From Alloyangia pacifica (GTDB taxonomy: Bacteria; Pseudomonadota; Alphaproteobacteria; Rhodobacterales; Rhodobacteraceae), in NCBI RefSeq assembly GCF_003111685.1, contig NZ_CP022190.1, positions 62,001-126,000 of the forward strand: 64,000 nt of DNA, in the 5' to 3' direction. A program made the position numbers and the translations under genes. A model generated the notes under the pieces. The model saw only the letters and a program-made list of their open reading frames with translations. It had not been told where the DNA came from and did not search any database. The first letter of the stretch is position 1, and each line of letters starts with the position of its first letter. This document shows positions 52,715-62,305 of this stretch, piece after piece.

Positions 52715-53033
52715 AACATCAGTCACGAGAAGCCGGCCACTGCGCTGGTTTTTTATGAGCGGTCGGTGGCGAACCTATCTGACGAAAAAGGCAGGATTAG
52801 TTCGGAATTTAGATTTTGACGCTCTGATATCAAAGGGAAATTTCCGCCTCCAGAGGCAGAACTTTGTGACGCTTCCCATCTGCACCAGATATCGCCATCC
52901 CGCGGGTGAACGACATCGCCCCCGCTACGCTTACAGGCTTGGCCCTCCTTTTGATGATCCAGACCAGCCCCCCTCGCGCGCGCCGACCTGCGCGCCCGAG
53001 ATTGGGCGATGACGCGGAGGTGGGAAGGAGCGC
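52715..53033. other. Intergenic stretch, boundary of accessory DNA
   Basis: About 320 bp without a gene. It is visibly AT-richer at 52,750-52,880 than the flanks and then returns to GC-rich DNA. It probably marks the right end of the accessory region. Confidence 0.45.
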
Positions 53034-53705
53034 TCAGAGCGACTCCTTCACCCGGTCCCAGGTATTTGTCAGGTGGCGCGACATGACCTCGCCCAGCCGG
53101 TCGCCATCGCGGGCCTCGAGCGCGGCGATCATCTCTTCGTGCTCGGCGACGGCTTCGGCCCAGTAATCCTCGGTGCCGTTGCCGACGAAGCGGATACGCT
53201 TGAGCCGTCCTTGGATGTTCTGCTGGATTTCCTGGAGCGTCTCGTTGGCGGAGAGCGCCGCCAGCCGCGAGTGGAACTCCTGGTTGAGCTTGTAATAGGG
53301 CAGCCGATCGCGCGTGCGGTAGTAGCCCAGCATCTCTTCGTGCAGCGCGCGCATCCCGGCGATCTCGGCATCGCTGGCCCGTTCGCAGGCGGTCTGCCCG
53401 GCGAGCTTTTCCAGATGCCCCAGTACCTCGAGCATGGAGAAGACATCCTGCGACGAGAGCTTGCGCACCGTTGCCCCGCGCGAAGGCTGAATGACGATCA
53501 GCCCCTCGGCCGCCAGCGTGCGTAGCGCCTCGCGGAACGGGGTGCGCGAAACGCCCAGCTGTTCCAGAAGCTGCACCTCGTCGATGCGGCTGCCGGGCTC
53601 GAGGTAGCCCTCGATGATGAGATCCCGGATCCGGTTCGCGACCTGATCATGCAGGGATTCTTTCTTTATTTGCAATGGCATGTCCGAGGCTGAAGACAGG
53701 TCCAT
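53034..53705 (-). CDS. GntR family transcriptional regulator (FCD subfamily)
   Basis: A 223-residue regulator. The winged HTH has VANRIRDLIIEGYLEPGSRI and VSRTPFREALRTLAAEGLI. The FCD ligand domain has VFSMLEVLGHLEKLAGQTAC, LNQEFHSRLAAL and VAEHEEMIAALEARDGD, whose Asp/His residues usually bind a metal and carboxylate ligand. It is divergent from the pdxA-TRAP operon, with a dyad between, so it is the likely local regulator. The start could also be 53,681 (MPLQIKK). Confidence 0.9.
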   Translation of the reverse strand: MDLSSASDMPLQIKKESLHDQVANRIRDLIIEGYLEPGSRIDEVQLLEQLGVSRTPFREALRTLAAEGLIVIQPSRGATVRKLSSQDVFSMLEVLGHLEKLAGQTACERASDAEIAGMRALHEEMLGYYRTRDRLPYYKLNQEFHSRLAALSANETLQEIQQNIQGRLKRIRFVGNGTEDYWAEAVAEHEEMIAALEARDGDRLGEVMSRHLTNTWDRVKESL

Positions 53706-53758
53706 GACACCTCCGGTTCTGATCTTTTTCCTAGGTTAGCAAGTTTTTCCTTGCCATG

Positions 53759-53771
53759 CGATACCGTATCG
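53759..53771. promoter_or_regulatory. Candidate GntR operator CGATACCGTATCG
   Basis: A perfect 13-bp dyad (6-1-6) between the divergent GntR gene and the pdxA-like gene, 41 bp before the latter's ATG. AT-rich promoter-like DNA (AAAACAAAATATACAAAATA) follows. Confidence 0.55.
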
Positions 53772-53812
53772 GAAAACAAAATATACAAAATACATGCTGA
53801 GGAGAATCGAAT

Positions 53813-54883
53813 ATGCGAGTCGCATTGGCGATCGGGGATGCTGCCGGGATCGGGCCAGAACTGGCCGCGAAGATCGTGGCGGATGCGCAGGCAAACCTTG
53901 GCGACCTGATCGTCATCGGAGACGCGCGACTGCTGAAGAAGGGCGCGCAGACCGCCGGGGTGAAGATCGACCTGCCGGTGATCTCCACCGCCGATCTGGA
54001 AAAGCCCCTGCCCGCCCGGTCGGTTCTGCTCGACCTGCACAATTGCGATCCTGCCTCGGTGCCGCCGGGCAAATCCTCTGAGGCCGGGGGCCGCGCTTCG
54101 CTGCAGAACTTCGCCACGGCGCTGCTGCTGGGCAAGGCGGGCATCGCGGGCGTCTGCGCCTTCACGCCGTTCAACAAGCACTCCATGCGGCTTGCCCGGT
54201 CGAGCTACGTGGACGAGATCGGTTTCGTCGACGCGGTGATCGAGGCCGAGCAGTCGGGCCGCGAGTTCAACGTGCTCGACGAGGTGTGGAACGCCCGGGT
54301 GACCTCGCACATCCCGCTGAGCAAGGTGGCCAGCACGATCACCACCGAGCGCGTTGCGAACAGCCTCAAGCTGACCTCGGAGGTGATGACCGCCGCGGGC
54401 ATCCCGAGCCCCCGTATCGGCGTGGCCGCGCTCAACCCGCATGCCGGGGATGGCGGCAACTTCGGCCACGAGGATGACGAGGTGATCGCCCCCGCCATCG
54501 AAATCGCGAAATCTCAAGGGATCGACGTGACCGGCCCGGTGCCCTCGGATACCGTCTTCGTGCGGGCCATCAAGGGGGGCGAGTTCGACGCGGTGATGAC
54601 CATGTACCACGACCAGGGGCAGATCGCGATGAAGCTGATCGGCTTCGACCGGGGGGTGACGCTGATCGCCGGCTACCCCTTCCCGATCGTGACCCCGGCG
54701 CATGGCACCGCCTTCGACATCGCGGGCCAAGGCCGCGCCGACACCGGCGCCACCTTCAACGCCATCGCTCTCGGCCGCAAGCTGGCCGGGCTGCAACCCC
54801 GTCCGCCCGCCACGGAGGAGGACCGCCAGCACGCGGCCGGGGCCATCGCGGCCCTCACCGAGCCAGAGGTTCTGGCCGGCTGA
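53813..54883 (+). CDS. PdxA-family dehydrogenase (4-hydroxythreonine-4-phosphate dehydrogenase-like)
   Basis: A 356-residue NAD-dependent metal-binding oxidative decarboxylase. Motifs are IGDAAGIGPELAAKI, FTPFNKHSM, VTSHIPLSKV, NPHAGDGGNFGHEDDEVIAP, MYHDQGQIAMKLIGFDRGV and TPAHGTAFDIAGQGRAD, which include the expected His ligands. Linkage to a TRAP transporter and a GntR gene, not to pyridoxine genes, suggests a catabolic PdxA2-like paralogue. Such enzymes act on 4-phospho-threonate/erythronate or on dihydrodiol carboxylates. No partner kinase gene is present. Confidence 0.85.
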   Translation: MRVALAIGDAAGIGPELAAKIVADAQANLGDLIVIGDARLLKKGAQTAGVKIDLPVISTADLEKPLPARSVLLDLHNCDPASVPPGKSSEAGGRASLQNFATALLLGKAGIAGVCAFTPFNKHSMRLARSSYVDEIGFVDAVIEAEQSGREFNVLDEVWNARVTSHIPLSKVASTITTERVANSLKLTSEVMTAAGIPSPRIGVAALNPHAGDGGNFGHEDDEVIAPAIEIAKSQGIDVTGPVPSDTVFVRAIKGGEFDAVMTMYHDQGQIAMKLIGFDRGVTLIAGYPFPIVTPAHGTAFDIAGQGRADTGATFNAIALGRKLAGLQPRPPATEEDRQHAAGAIAALTEPEVLAG

Positions 54884-54928
54884 GCGACACCCCACAAACC
54901 GGACCAAGCACTCAGGGAGGAGACACAC

Positions 54929-55918
54929 TTGGAACTCAAGCATATCGCACTGATCGGCGCCGTCGCCGCAACGCTGCAGGCAGCCCCGGCGCTGGCGCAG
55001 ACCGAGATCATCTTTGGCCTCAGCGCCGCAGACGGCTCGCTGCAGGACCAGACCGCCGAGGAGTTTGCCCGCCGCGCCAACGAAAAGCTTGGCGACAAGG
55101 CGGTGGTGAAGGTCTTTGACAGCTCGCAGCTGGGCAAGGACAAGGACATGCTGCAAAAGATCAAGCTGGGCACGATGCACATCACCCTGCCCAGCTCGAC
55201 CATGCCCGAGATCGCGCCGGAATACGCGCTCTTCGATCTGCCGTTCCTCGTTGCCGATCGACAGCATCTGGCCAAGATCGACGAGGCGCTCTTCGACAGC
55301 GTGCTGAAGCCCGCCGCCGAGGCCAAGGGCTACAGGCCGCTGGCGATCTGGGAGAACGGCTTCCGGCAGATCACCAATTCCAAGCACCCGGTGACCACCC
55401 CCGCCGACCTCAAGGGCCTGAAGATCCGCACGCCGAACTCGAGCTGGCGGGTGGCGATGTTCCAGGAGTATGGCGCCAACCCGACGCCGATGCCCTTCTC
55501 GGAACTCTTCGTGGCGCTGCAGACCGGCGTGGTCGACGGGCAGGAGAACCCGATGACCAACATCTACGGCGGCAAGCTCAACGAGGTGCAGGAGTATCTG
55601 TCGCTGTCCAACCACGTCTACTCCCCGGCCTATCCGACGGTCGGCGTGAAGGCCTTCGAGAAGCTCGACCCCGAGGTGCAGCAGATCATCGAGGAGACCG
55701 CCAAGGAGGTCGCCTTCTGGGCGCGCGACACCGGCGAGGCGCAGGACGGCGAGCTGGTGGGCAAGCTCGAAGAAGGCGGGCTCGCGGTCAACAAGACCGA
55801 CCGGGATGCCTTTGTCGACGCCTCCAAGCCGATCTACGAGAAGTTCGCGGCAGAGGTCGAGGGCGGTCAGGAGATGATCGACCAGGCGCTGTCGCTGGCC
55901 AATGGCTCAGGCTCCTGA
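54929..55918 (+). CDS. dctP: TRAP transporter substrate-binding protein DctP
   Basis: A 329-residue periplasmic DctP-type solute receptor with a signal peptide (cut after ALAQ). Family signatures are FRQITNSKHPVTTPADLKGL, KIRTPNSSWRV (the carboxylate-binding Arg) and GVVDGQENPMTNIYGGKLNE. The start is TTG with GGGAGGAG upstream. Cargo is probably an organic (hydroxy)acid related to the PdxA-like enzyme. Confidence 0.92.
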   Translation: MELKHIALIGAVAATLQAAPALAQTEIIFGLSAADGSLQDQTAEEFARRANEKLGDKAVVKVFDSSQLGKDKDMLQKIKLGTMHITLPSSTMPEIAPEYALFDLPFLVADRQHLAKIDEALFDSVLKPAAEAKGYRPLAIWENGFRQITNSKHPVTTPADLKGLKIRTPNSSWRVAMFQEYGANPTPMPFSELFVALQTGVVDGQENPMTNIYGGKLNEVQEYLSLSNHVYSPAYPTVGVKAFEKLDPEVQQIIEETAKEVAFWARDTGEAQDGELVGKLEEGGLAVNKTDRDAFVDASKPIYEKFAAEVEGGQEMIDQALSLANGSGS

Positions 55919-55989
55919 GCCCAACAGGTGAACCGGCGGCGCGGGCGTCCCGCGCCGCCTCTCCCCTCGCTGAATTCTCGGAGGCAACC

Positions 55990-56580
55990 TTGCTGTCCCG
56001 TCCCACCCGTTGGCTCGACCTGTTCCTGCAGATCGCCACCATCGCGATGATCGTCGCGCTGGCCTGCGTCGTCCTTCTGGGCGTCGCCTACCGCTACAGC
56101 GGCCAGTCGCTGATCTGGTACGACGAGGTCGCCGCGGCGCTCCTCGCCTGGATCACCTTCACCGGGGCCGCGCTGGCCGTGGTGCGCAATTCCCACATGG
56201 GCTTCAACGGGCTGATGTTCGGCCTGCCGGGGGCCGGGCGCTTCGTGCTCTTCGGCCTTGTCGAGCTGCTGTTCCTGACCATCTGCGCCATCACCGCCTG
56301 GGCGGGCTGGGCGATCCTCGAGATCTTCGGCGACGAGGTGATGACCACCGTGCGCTTCGTGCCGCGCGCCGTGCTGCAGGGCATCCTGCCGGTGAGCTTC
56401 GGGCTGATGATCCTCGGCCGGCTGCTGACCCTGCCCGAGCGCCTTCAGGCCGTCCGTGACGGTGTCGACCCCGACACCGCCGAGATCGAACACGAGATCG
56501 CCCGCGCCGAGGCCGAGCTGGCCGAGGCCCGCGGCAAGAGCCATCGCACCCCGGGCGCGCACAAGGAGGTCACCCAATGA
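55990..56580 (+). CDS. dctQ: TRAP transporter small permease DctQ
   Basis: A 196-residue protein with four membrane segments. The region ISLIWYDE-like (SLIWYDEVAAALLAWITF) and GLPGAGRFVLFGLVELLFL match DctQ. The TTG start is preceded by GGAGG. A hydrophilic C-terminal tail of about 45 residues (EIEHEIARAEAELAEARGK) looks helical. It overlaps dctM by 4 bp. Confidence 0.9.
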   Translation: MLSRPTRWLDLFLQIATIAMIVALACVVLLGVAYRYSGQSLIWYDEVAAALLAWITFTGAALAVVRNSHMGFNGLMFGLPGAGRFVLFGLVELLFLTICAITAWAGWAILEIFGDEVMTTVRFVPRAVLQGILPVSFGLMILGRLLTLPERLQAVRDGVDPDTAEIEHEIARAEAELAEARGKSHRTPGAHKEVTQ

Positions 56581-57863
56581 TCGAAGCCGGCATCCTGCTG
56601 TTCATGTTCGTGCTGATCGCGGTCGGCATGCCCATCGCCTTCTCGATCCTCGGCTCCGCGCTCTTGGGGGTGTTCCTGCTCAACGGCGAGCTGGGCTTTC
56701 TCAACGCCGCGCTGTCGCTCTACGACGGCGCCACCAGCTTCCCGCTGATCGCCATTCCGCTCTTCATCCTGGCCGGCGCGCTGATGAACACCGGCGGCAT
56801 CTCGACCCGGCTCATCGCCTTTGTCTCGGCGCTGATCGGCTTCGTGCGCGGCGGGCTCGCCATGGTCAACGTCGGGGTGTCGATGTTCTTTGCCGAGATC
56901 TCCGGCTCGGCCGTGGCCGATGTGGCGGCGACCGGCTCGGTGCTGATCCCGGCAATGAAGAACAAGGGCTACACGCCGCGCATGGCGGCGGCGATCACCT
57001 CGTCTTCGGCCTCGCTGGCAATCATCATCCCGCCGTCGATCCCGATGATCCTTTACGGCGCCATGTCCGACACTTCGGTGGTCAAGCTCTTCGTCGCGGG
57101 CATCGTGCCCGGCGTGCTGGGCGGCGGGCTCTTGATGGGCCTGTGCTACTACATGGCCCGGCGCTACGACCTGCCGCGCGACGAGGCGTTTTCGCTGCGC
57201 CGCCTCGGCGAGACCGCCAAGGACGCCTCCTGGGCGCTGATCCTGCCGGTGGTGATCCTCGGCGGCATCTTCGGCGGCGTGGTGACCGCGACCGAGGGCG
57301 CGGCGCTGGCGGTTGTGGCGGCACTCTTCATCGGGGTCTTCATCTACCGCGAGATCAATCTGCGCCATCTTTATAAGGCGCTGGTGGACGGGGTGCTGCA
57401 GACTTCGGTCGTCATGCTGATGGTTGCGGCCTCGGCGGTTCTCGGCCTCTATCTGACCGAGACCGAGATGCCGCAGCGACTGGCAGCGGGCATCACCCAG
57501 ATCACCACCAATCCCTTCGCCGTGCTGATGATCATCAACATCTTCCTGCTGTTCGTGGGCATGGTGCTGCATGGCGCGGCGGCGATCATCCTGACCGTGC
57601 CGATCTTCATGCCGCTGGTGCATGAGCTTGGCATCAACCCCATCCAGTTCGGTATTCTGCTCACGCTGAATATCGCGCTTGGCCAGCAGACCCCGCCGGT
57701 CGCGAGCGTATTGATCACCTCCTGTTCGATCGCCCGAACCGACGTGTGGCGGACCTCGGTCACCAACCTGCCCTTCGTGGGCGTGCTGGTGCTGGTGCTG
57801 CTGCTCGTCACCTACGTGCCGGCGGTATCGCTCTCGCTGGTGGATCTGGTCTACGGCATGTAG
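56577..57863 (+). CDS. dctM: TRAP transporter large permease DctM
   Basis: A 428-residue DctM-type permease with about twelve membrane segments. Signatures are GMPIAFSILGSALLGVFLL, FAEISGSAVADVAATGSVLI, SSASLAIIIPPSIPMILYG and LNIALGQQTPPVASVLI. It completes the DctPQM importer, driven by a sodium or proton gradient. Confidence 0.94.
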   Translation: MIEAGILLFMFVLIAVGMPIAFSILGSALLGVFLLNGELGFLNAALSLYDGATSFPLIAIPLFILAGALMNTGGISTRLIAFVSALIGFVRGGLAMVNVGVSMFFAEISGSAVADVAATGSVLIPAMKNKGYTPRMAAAITSSSASLAIIIPPSIPMILYGAMSDTSVVKLFVAGIVPGVLGGGLLMGLCYYMARRYDLPRDEAFSLRRLGETAKDASWALILPVVILGGIFGGVVTATEGAALAVVAALFIGVFIYREINLRHLYKALVDGVLQTSVVMLMVAASAVLGLYLTETEMPQRLAAGITQITTNPFAVLMIINIFLLFVGMVLHGAAAIILTVPIFMPLVHELGINPIQFGILLTLNIALGQQTPPVASVLITSCSIARTDVWRTSVTNLPFVGVLVLVLLLVTYVPAVSLSLVDLVYGM

Positions 57864-57875
57864 CAGATCCGTCGC

Positions 57876-57901
57876 GGGCCGGCTCTCCCCGGGGCCGGCC
57901 C
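57876..57901. terminator. Hairpin between convergent dctM and acetamidase genes
   Basis: GGGCCGGC / GCCGGCCC with a 10-base loop, placed exactly between the two stop codons. No T-run is present, so its efficiency is uncertain. Confidence 0.55.
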
Positions 57902-57905
57902 GTGA

Positions 57906-58874
57906 TCAGCGGGTCACTGTGCCGCTTTCGAGGATCGACTTCCGCAGGCGCCCGTGCACGCCCTTTTCCTGGTTGACCGACTGGGTGATGGCGAAATCCG
58001 CCGCCAGCGAGCAAAGCTGGTAGGCCTCGGTCTCGGTGATCTCCACACGCTCGCGGACCATCGCGATCATCTGGCGCAGGGCGATCTGCAAGGCCGTATC
58101 GAGGCTGGCATGAAAGCCCATCGAAATCAGCTCGGCCTCGGTTTCCGCACGCGGATGGTCGATCGCCGTGGTCCCGGCCTTCAGCAGATCGAAGCGGAAC
58201 GTGCCGGTGAGCGCCGTCTCGAGCGCTGTGATGCAGACCTCGCCGTCGCCCTGGCAGCCATGGCCGTCGCCGCAGGAAAAGAGCGCGCCATCGGCCTGCA
58301 CCGGCAGGTAGAGCGTCGCCCCCTCGGTGAGCAGCTTGAGGTCCATGTTGCCGCCGTGATGGCGCGGCTGGATCGATGTGAGTTCGCCCCACTCCGGCGC
58401 CGGGGCCACCCCCATGACGCCGAAGAAGGGCGCAAGCGGCAGCGTCGCACCCCAGGGCAAACGGCAGGTCTGCGCCTCGCGGTCGATGGGGATCAGCGAG
58501 AGGGCTTTCTGAGAAACCGGGAACTCGCCGGGCAAGGTGCCCGAGGCCGGGCGCACCAGGTTGAAACCCCAGTCGGCGCCCAGCTCGATGCGCTCGATCT
58601 CGACCTTGAGCACATCGCCTGGCATGGCCCCCTCGATCGCCACGGGGCCGGTCAGCAGGTGGGCGACGCGCGGCAGGCCCGCGGCAAGGATGTCGCGCAG
58701 CTCGGGCGCGACGGTCATGTCGGAGCCCTCAGCGGGCAAGAGCTCCTCGCGCCCCGAGAAGGTCTGGATGGTCACCCGGTCGCCGGGCGTCACGGTCAAG
58801 ACCGGTGGCAGCTCCGACCAGAAGCGCCCCCAATGGACGGTCTGCGGCGTGGCGGCGAGGTGATGATGCGTCAT
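57906..58874 (-). CDS. Acetamidase/formamidase family protein
   Basis: A 322-residue FmdA/AmdA-type amidase. Recognised by HWGRFWSELPPVLTVTPGD, TGPVAIEGAMPGDVLKVEI, PFFGVMGVAP, HHGGNMDLKLLTEGATLYLP and FSCGDGHGCQGDGEV. It hydrolyses small amides to ammonia and acid. The start at 58874 (MTHHHLAAT) is chosen over an upstream in-frame codon at 59006. It converges on the TRAP operon but is not co-transcribed with it. Confidence 0.9.
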   Translation of the reverse strand: MTHHHLAATPQTVHWGRFWSELPPVLTVTPGDRVTIQTFSGREELLPAEGSDMTVAPELRDILAAGLPRVAHLLTGPVAIEGAMPGDVLKVEIERIELGADWGFNLVRPASGTLPGEFPVSQKALSLIPIDREAQTCRLPWGATLPLAPFFGVMGVAPAPEWGELTSIQPRHHGGNMDLKLLTEGATLYLPVQADGALFSCGDGHGCQGDGEVCITALETALTGTFRFDLLKAGTTAIDHPRAETEAELISMGFHASLDTALQIALRQMIAMVRERVEITETEAYQLCSLAADFAITQSVNQEKGVHGRLRKSILESGTVTR

Positions 58875-59096
58875 GGCAAGGGGCTCCGGGTTGGGTCGGG
58901 CGCAGCTTCGCGACGCGCGGATCGAGAGTAAAGAGCGCAAATTAGGGGTCCGCAGCCGTGGCGCAACGCAAGCCGCAGGCGCGTCGACCTGTGGGATGGC
59001 CTGCACGCTCAGAGGTCAGCACCACATGCAAGCCGGGTTAGGAAAGGCCGATCATCGCGTGCGGCGCCAGGGGGGCAGGCACTCCGCCAAAACGAC

Positions 59097-59125
59097 AAGA
59101 GCGGGCCCGGGGGCCCGCTCTTTTT
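59097..59125 (-). terminator. Intrinsic terminator downstream of the RND permease
   Basis: AAGAGCGGGCCC pairs with GGGCCCGCTCTT, one of the strongest hairpins in the window, and is bordered by T-rich DNA on both strands. It starts 24 bp after the stop of the minus-strand RND permease gene. Confidence 0.82.
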
Positions 59126-59148
59126 CCATGTCCCGCGGCGGGGTCTCT

Positions 59149-62100
59149 TCAGCGCGCCATCTCGGCCCGCTTGACCGCCAGCTCGCGCTCTTTCTTGCGC
59201 CCGAAGACCTTCATCACCACGACGAAGAACAGCGGCACGAAGAGCACGCCCAGCACGGTGCCGGTGATCGTCCCCCCGAGCACCGCCGAGCCCACCGCCT
59301 GGCGCCCGCCGGCGCCCGCGCCGGAAGAGAGCACCAGCGGCACCACGCCGAGCGAGAAGGCCAGCGAGGTCATGATGATCGGACGGAAGCGCTGGCGCGC
59401 CGCCTCCTTCACCGCGACCAGAAGCTCTTCGCCGGCCTCGTAGCGTTCCCGGGCAAACTCCACGATCAGGATCGCGTTCTTGCCCGTTAGGCCGATGACG
59501 GTCAGCAGCCCGACCTGGAAGAAGACACCGTTCTCGAAGCCGAACCAATAGGCCGCGCCCATGGTGCCCAGAACGCCGATCGGCATCGCCAGCATCACCG
59601 AGAAGGGGATGGTCCAGCTCTCATAGAGCGCCGCGAGGCAGAGGAAGATTGCCGCCAGCGAGAGGCCATAGAGCAGCGGGGCCGAACCGCCGGAATCGCG
59701 CTCTTCCAGCGAAAGACCGGTCCAGGCGATCTGGTAGCCCGGCGGCAGCTGCGACGCGAGTTGCTCGATCTCCGCCATCGCCTCGCCGGTGGTCACGCCC
59801 GGGACAGGCGAGCCCTGCAGCTGCATCGACGGCACACCGTTGTAGCGGTTGAGACCCTGAGGCCCGTAGGTCCACTCTTCCTTGGTGAAGTTGGCGAAGG
59901 GCACCAGATCGCCGTTGGCATTGCGCACCCGCCACTTCTCGAGGTCCGAGGGGGTCGCGCGGCTGTCTGCCTCGCCCTGGACGTAGACCCGCTTGATCCG
60001 ACCATTGTCGTTGAAGTCGTTCACGTACTGACCGGCCCAGGCGATCGACAGCGTGTTGCCGACATTGGTCGGGGTCACGCCCATCGCGCCGGCGGCACGC
60101 CAGTCGATGTCGAGGTTGAACTGCGCCGCGTCCTCCAGCCCCGAGGGGCGGATCGAGGCGATCAAGGGGCTCTGCGAGGCCATGCCCAGTAGCTGGTTGC
60201 GCGCGGTCAGCAACTGTTCATGCGTCTGCCCGCCCTGCGCCTGCAGATAGAAGTCGAAGCCCGAGACGTTGCCCAGCTCGATCACCGCAGGCGGCACGAT
60301 CGGGAAGACTTGTGCGTCGCGGATCCCCATGAAGGCCGGGAAGGCACGGCCCGCCACCGCCTGCACGCTCTGCGCGGGCGACGGACGCTCGGACCAGTCC
60401 TTCAGCCGCACGAAGGCGAGACCCATGTTCTGGCCCTGCCCCGCGAAGGAGAAGCCGACCACGCCGAACATCGAGTCCACCGCCTCGGTTTCCGAGGCGA
60501 AATGGTCCTGTACCTGCTCGACCACGTCGAGCGTGCGCTCCGCGGTGGCCCCGGTCGGACCTTGGATCAGGGTCATCAGGATGCCCTGGTCCTCGTCCGG
60601 CAGGAAGCCGGTGGGCGTGTTGTTGAACAAGAAGACCATGGCGTAGCCGAGCGCCACGTAGACCACCAGCATGCGCAGCGGGCGCTTGATGATGTGGCCG
60701 ACGGTGCCGGCGTAGCCGCCGGTGAGCTTGTCGAACCCCTTGTTGAACCACCCGAGCGGGCCGCGATTGCTGTGATGCGCGTCCTTGGACTTGAGGATGG
60801 TGGCGCAAAGCGCCGGAGTCAGGGTCAGCGCGACCAGCACCGACAGGCCCATGGCCGAGACGATGGTGATCGAGAACTGCCGGTAGATGATCCCGGTCGA
60901 GCCGCCGAAGAAGGCCATCGGCACGAACACCGCCGACAGCACCAGCGCGATGCCGACGAGTGCGCCGGTGATCTGCCCCATCGACTTGCGCGTCGCCTCG
61001 CGCGGGCTCAGCCCTTCTTCCTCCATGATCCGCTCGACGTTCTCCACCACCACGATGGCGTCGTCGACGAGCAGGCCGATGGCCAGCACCATGGCGAGCA
61101 TGGTCAGCGTGTTGATGGTGAAGCCCGCCATGGCGAGGATCGCGAAGGTGCCGAGGATGACGACCGGCACAGCGAGCGTCGGGATGATCGTGGCGCGGAT
61201 GTTCTGCAGGAAGAGCAGCATCACGAAGAACACCAGCACGATGGCTTCGATCAGCGTCTTCTGCACCTCGTGAATCGAGATCTCGATGAACGGGGTGGTG
61301 TCATAGGGGATGACGTAGCTCACGCCCTCGGGGAAGAACTCCGAATACTCTTCAATGCGCTGTTTCACCCGCTCGGCGGTGTCGAGCGCGTTGGCGCCCG
61401 AGGCGAGCTGCAGCGCCATACCCGAGGAGGGCTTGCCGTTGTAGCGCGCGATGGTCGAGTAGTTCTCGGCCCCGACCTCGACCCGCGCCACGTCCTTGAG
61501 CAGCACAAGGCCGCCGTCGGTCTCGGAGCGCAGCACGATGTTGCGGAAGTCTTCGGGGGTCCTCAGAAGCGACTGCGCGGTGATCGTGGCGTTGAGCTGC
61601 TGACCCTCGGGTGCGGGCAGCGTGCCGAAGGCGCCGGCCGAGATCTGCGCGTTCTGCGCCGAGACGGCGCCGACCACGTCCGAGGGCGTCATCTCGAAGG
61701 CCGAGAGCTTGGACGGGTCGAGCCAGATCCGCATCGCGTATTGCGCGCCGAAGACCTGCGCCCCGCCGACGCCCTCGATCCGGCTGAACTCATCCACGAG
61801 GTTCGAGTTCAGGTAGTCCGAAAGGTCGGCCTGATCCATGCGGCCGTCCTCCGAGATGAGGCCGATCACCATCATAAAGGAGGAAGAGGCCTTTTCGACG
61901 GTGACGCCCTGGCGCTGCACCGTCTCGGGCAGCAGCGCCGTCGCCTGCGAGAGCTTGTTCTGCACCTGCACCTGCGCCACGTCCGGATCGGTGCCGGATT
62001 CGAAGGTCAGGGTAATCGACGAGGTGCCCGCCGAGGTCGACGACGACGACATGTAGCGCATGCCGTCGAGACCGGTCATCTGCTGTTCGACGATCTGGGT

Positions 62101-62283
62101 GACCGTATTGGCCACCGTCTCGGCCGAGGCGCCGGGGTATTGCGCGCTGATCCGCACCGAGGGCGGGGCGATTTCGGGGTATTGCGCGATGGGAAGGTTG
62201 AGGATCGAGAGCACCCCGATCCCCATGATGAGGATCGAGATCACCCAGGCAAAGACCGGACGGTCGATGAAGAAGCGTGCCAT
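59149..62283 (-). CDS. Multidrug efflux RND transporter permease (AcrB/MexB HAE1 type)
   Basis: A 1,044-residue inner-membrane proton antiporter. The N-terminus ARFFIDRPVFAWVISILIMG is typical of AcrB. NTLTMLAMVLAIGLLVDDAI includes the paired membrane Asp residues of the proton relay. The C-terminal half has LLTVIGLTGKNAILIVEFA. The start at 62283 is set by this N-terminus and an AAGGAA upstream. It forms an operon with the adaptor gene 22 bp upstream; no outer-membrane channel gene is visible. Confidence 0.95.
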   Translation of the reverse strand: MARFFIDRPVFAWVISILIMGIGVLSILNLPIAQYPEIAPPSVRISAQYPGASAETVANTVTQIVEQQMTGLDGMRYMSSSSTSAGTSSITLTFESGTDPDVAQVQVQNKLSQATALLPETVQRQGVTVEKASSSFMMVIGLISEDGRMDQADLSDYLNSNLVDEFSRIEGVGGAQVFGAQYAMRIWLDPSKLSAFEMTPSDVVGAVSAQNAQISAGAFGTLPAPEGQQLNATITAQSLLRTPEDFRNIVLRSETDGGLVLLKDVARVEVGAENYSTIARYNGKPSSGMALQLASGANALDTAERVKQRIEEYSEFFPEGVSYVIPYDTTPFIEISIHEVQKTLIEAIVLVFFVMLLFLQNIRATIIPTLAVPVVILGTFAILAMAGFTINTLTMLAMVLAIGLLVDDAIVVVENVERIMEEEGLSPREATRKSMGQITGALVGIALVLSAVFVPMAFFGGSTGIIYRQFSITIVSAMGLSVLVALTLTPALCATILKSKDAHHSNRGPLGWFNKGFDKLTGGYAGTVGHIIKRPLRMLVVYVALGYAMVFLFNNTPTGFLPDEDQGILMTLIQGPTGATAERTLDVVEQVQDHFASETEAVDSMFGVVGFSFAGQGQNMGLAFVRLKDWSERPSPAQSVQAVAGRAFPAFMGIRDAQVFPIVPPAVIELGNVSGFDFYLQAQGGQTHEQLLTARNQLLGMASQSPLIASIRPSGLEDAAQFNLDIDWRAAGAMGVTPTNVGNTLSIAWAGQYVNDFNDNGRIKRVYVQGEADSRATPSDLEKWRVRNANGDLVPFANFTKEEWTYGPQGLNRYNGVPSMQLQGSPVPGVTTGEAMAEIEQLASQLPPGYQIAWTGLSLEERDSGGSAPLLYGLSLAAIFLCLAALYESWTIPFSVMLAMPIGVLGTMGAAYWFGFENGVFFQVGLLTVIGLTGKNAILIVEFARERYEAGEELLVAVKEAARQRFRPIIMTSLAFSLGVVPLVLSSGAGAGGRQAVGSAVLGGTITGTVLGVLFVPLFFVVVMKVFGRKKERELAVKRAEMAR

Positions 62284-62305
62284 TGTCAGATTCCTTGCGT
62301 CGGGC

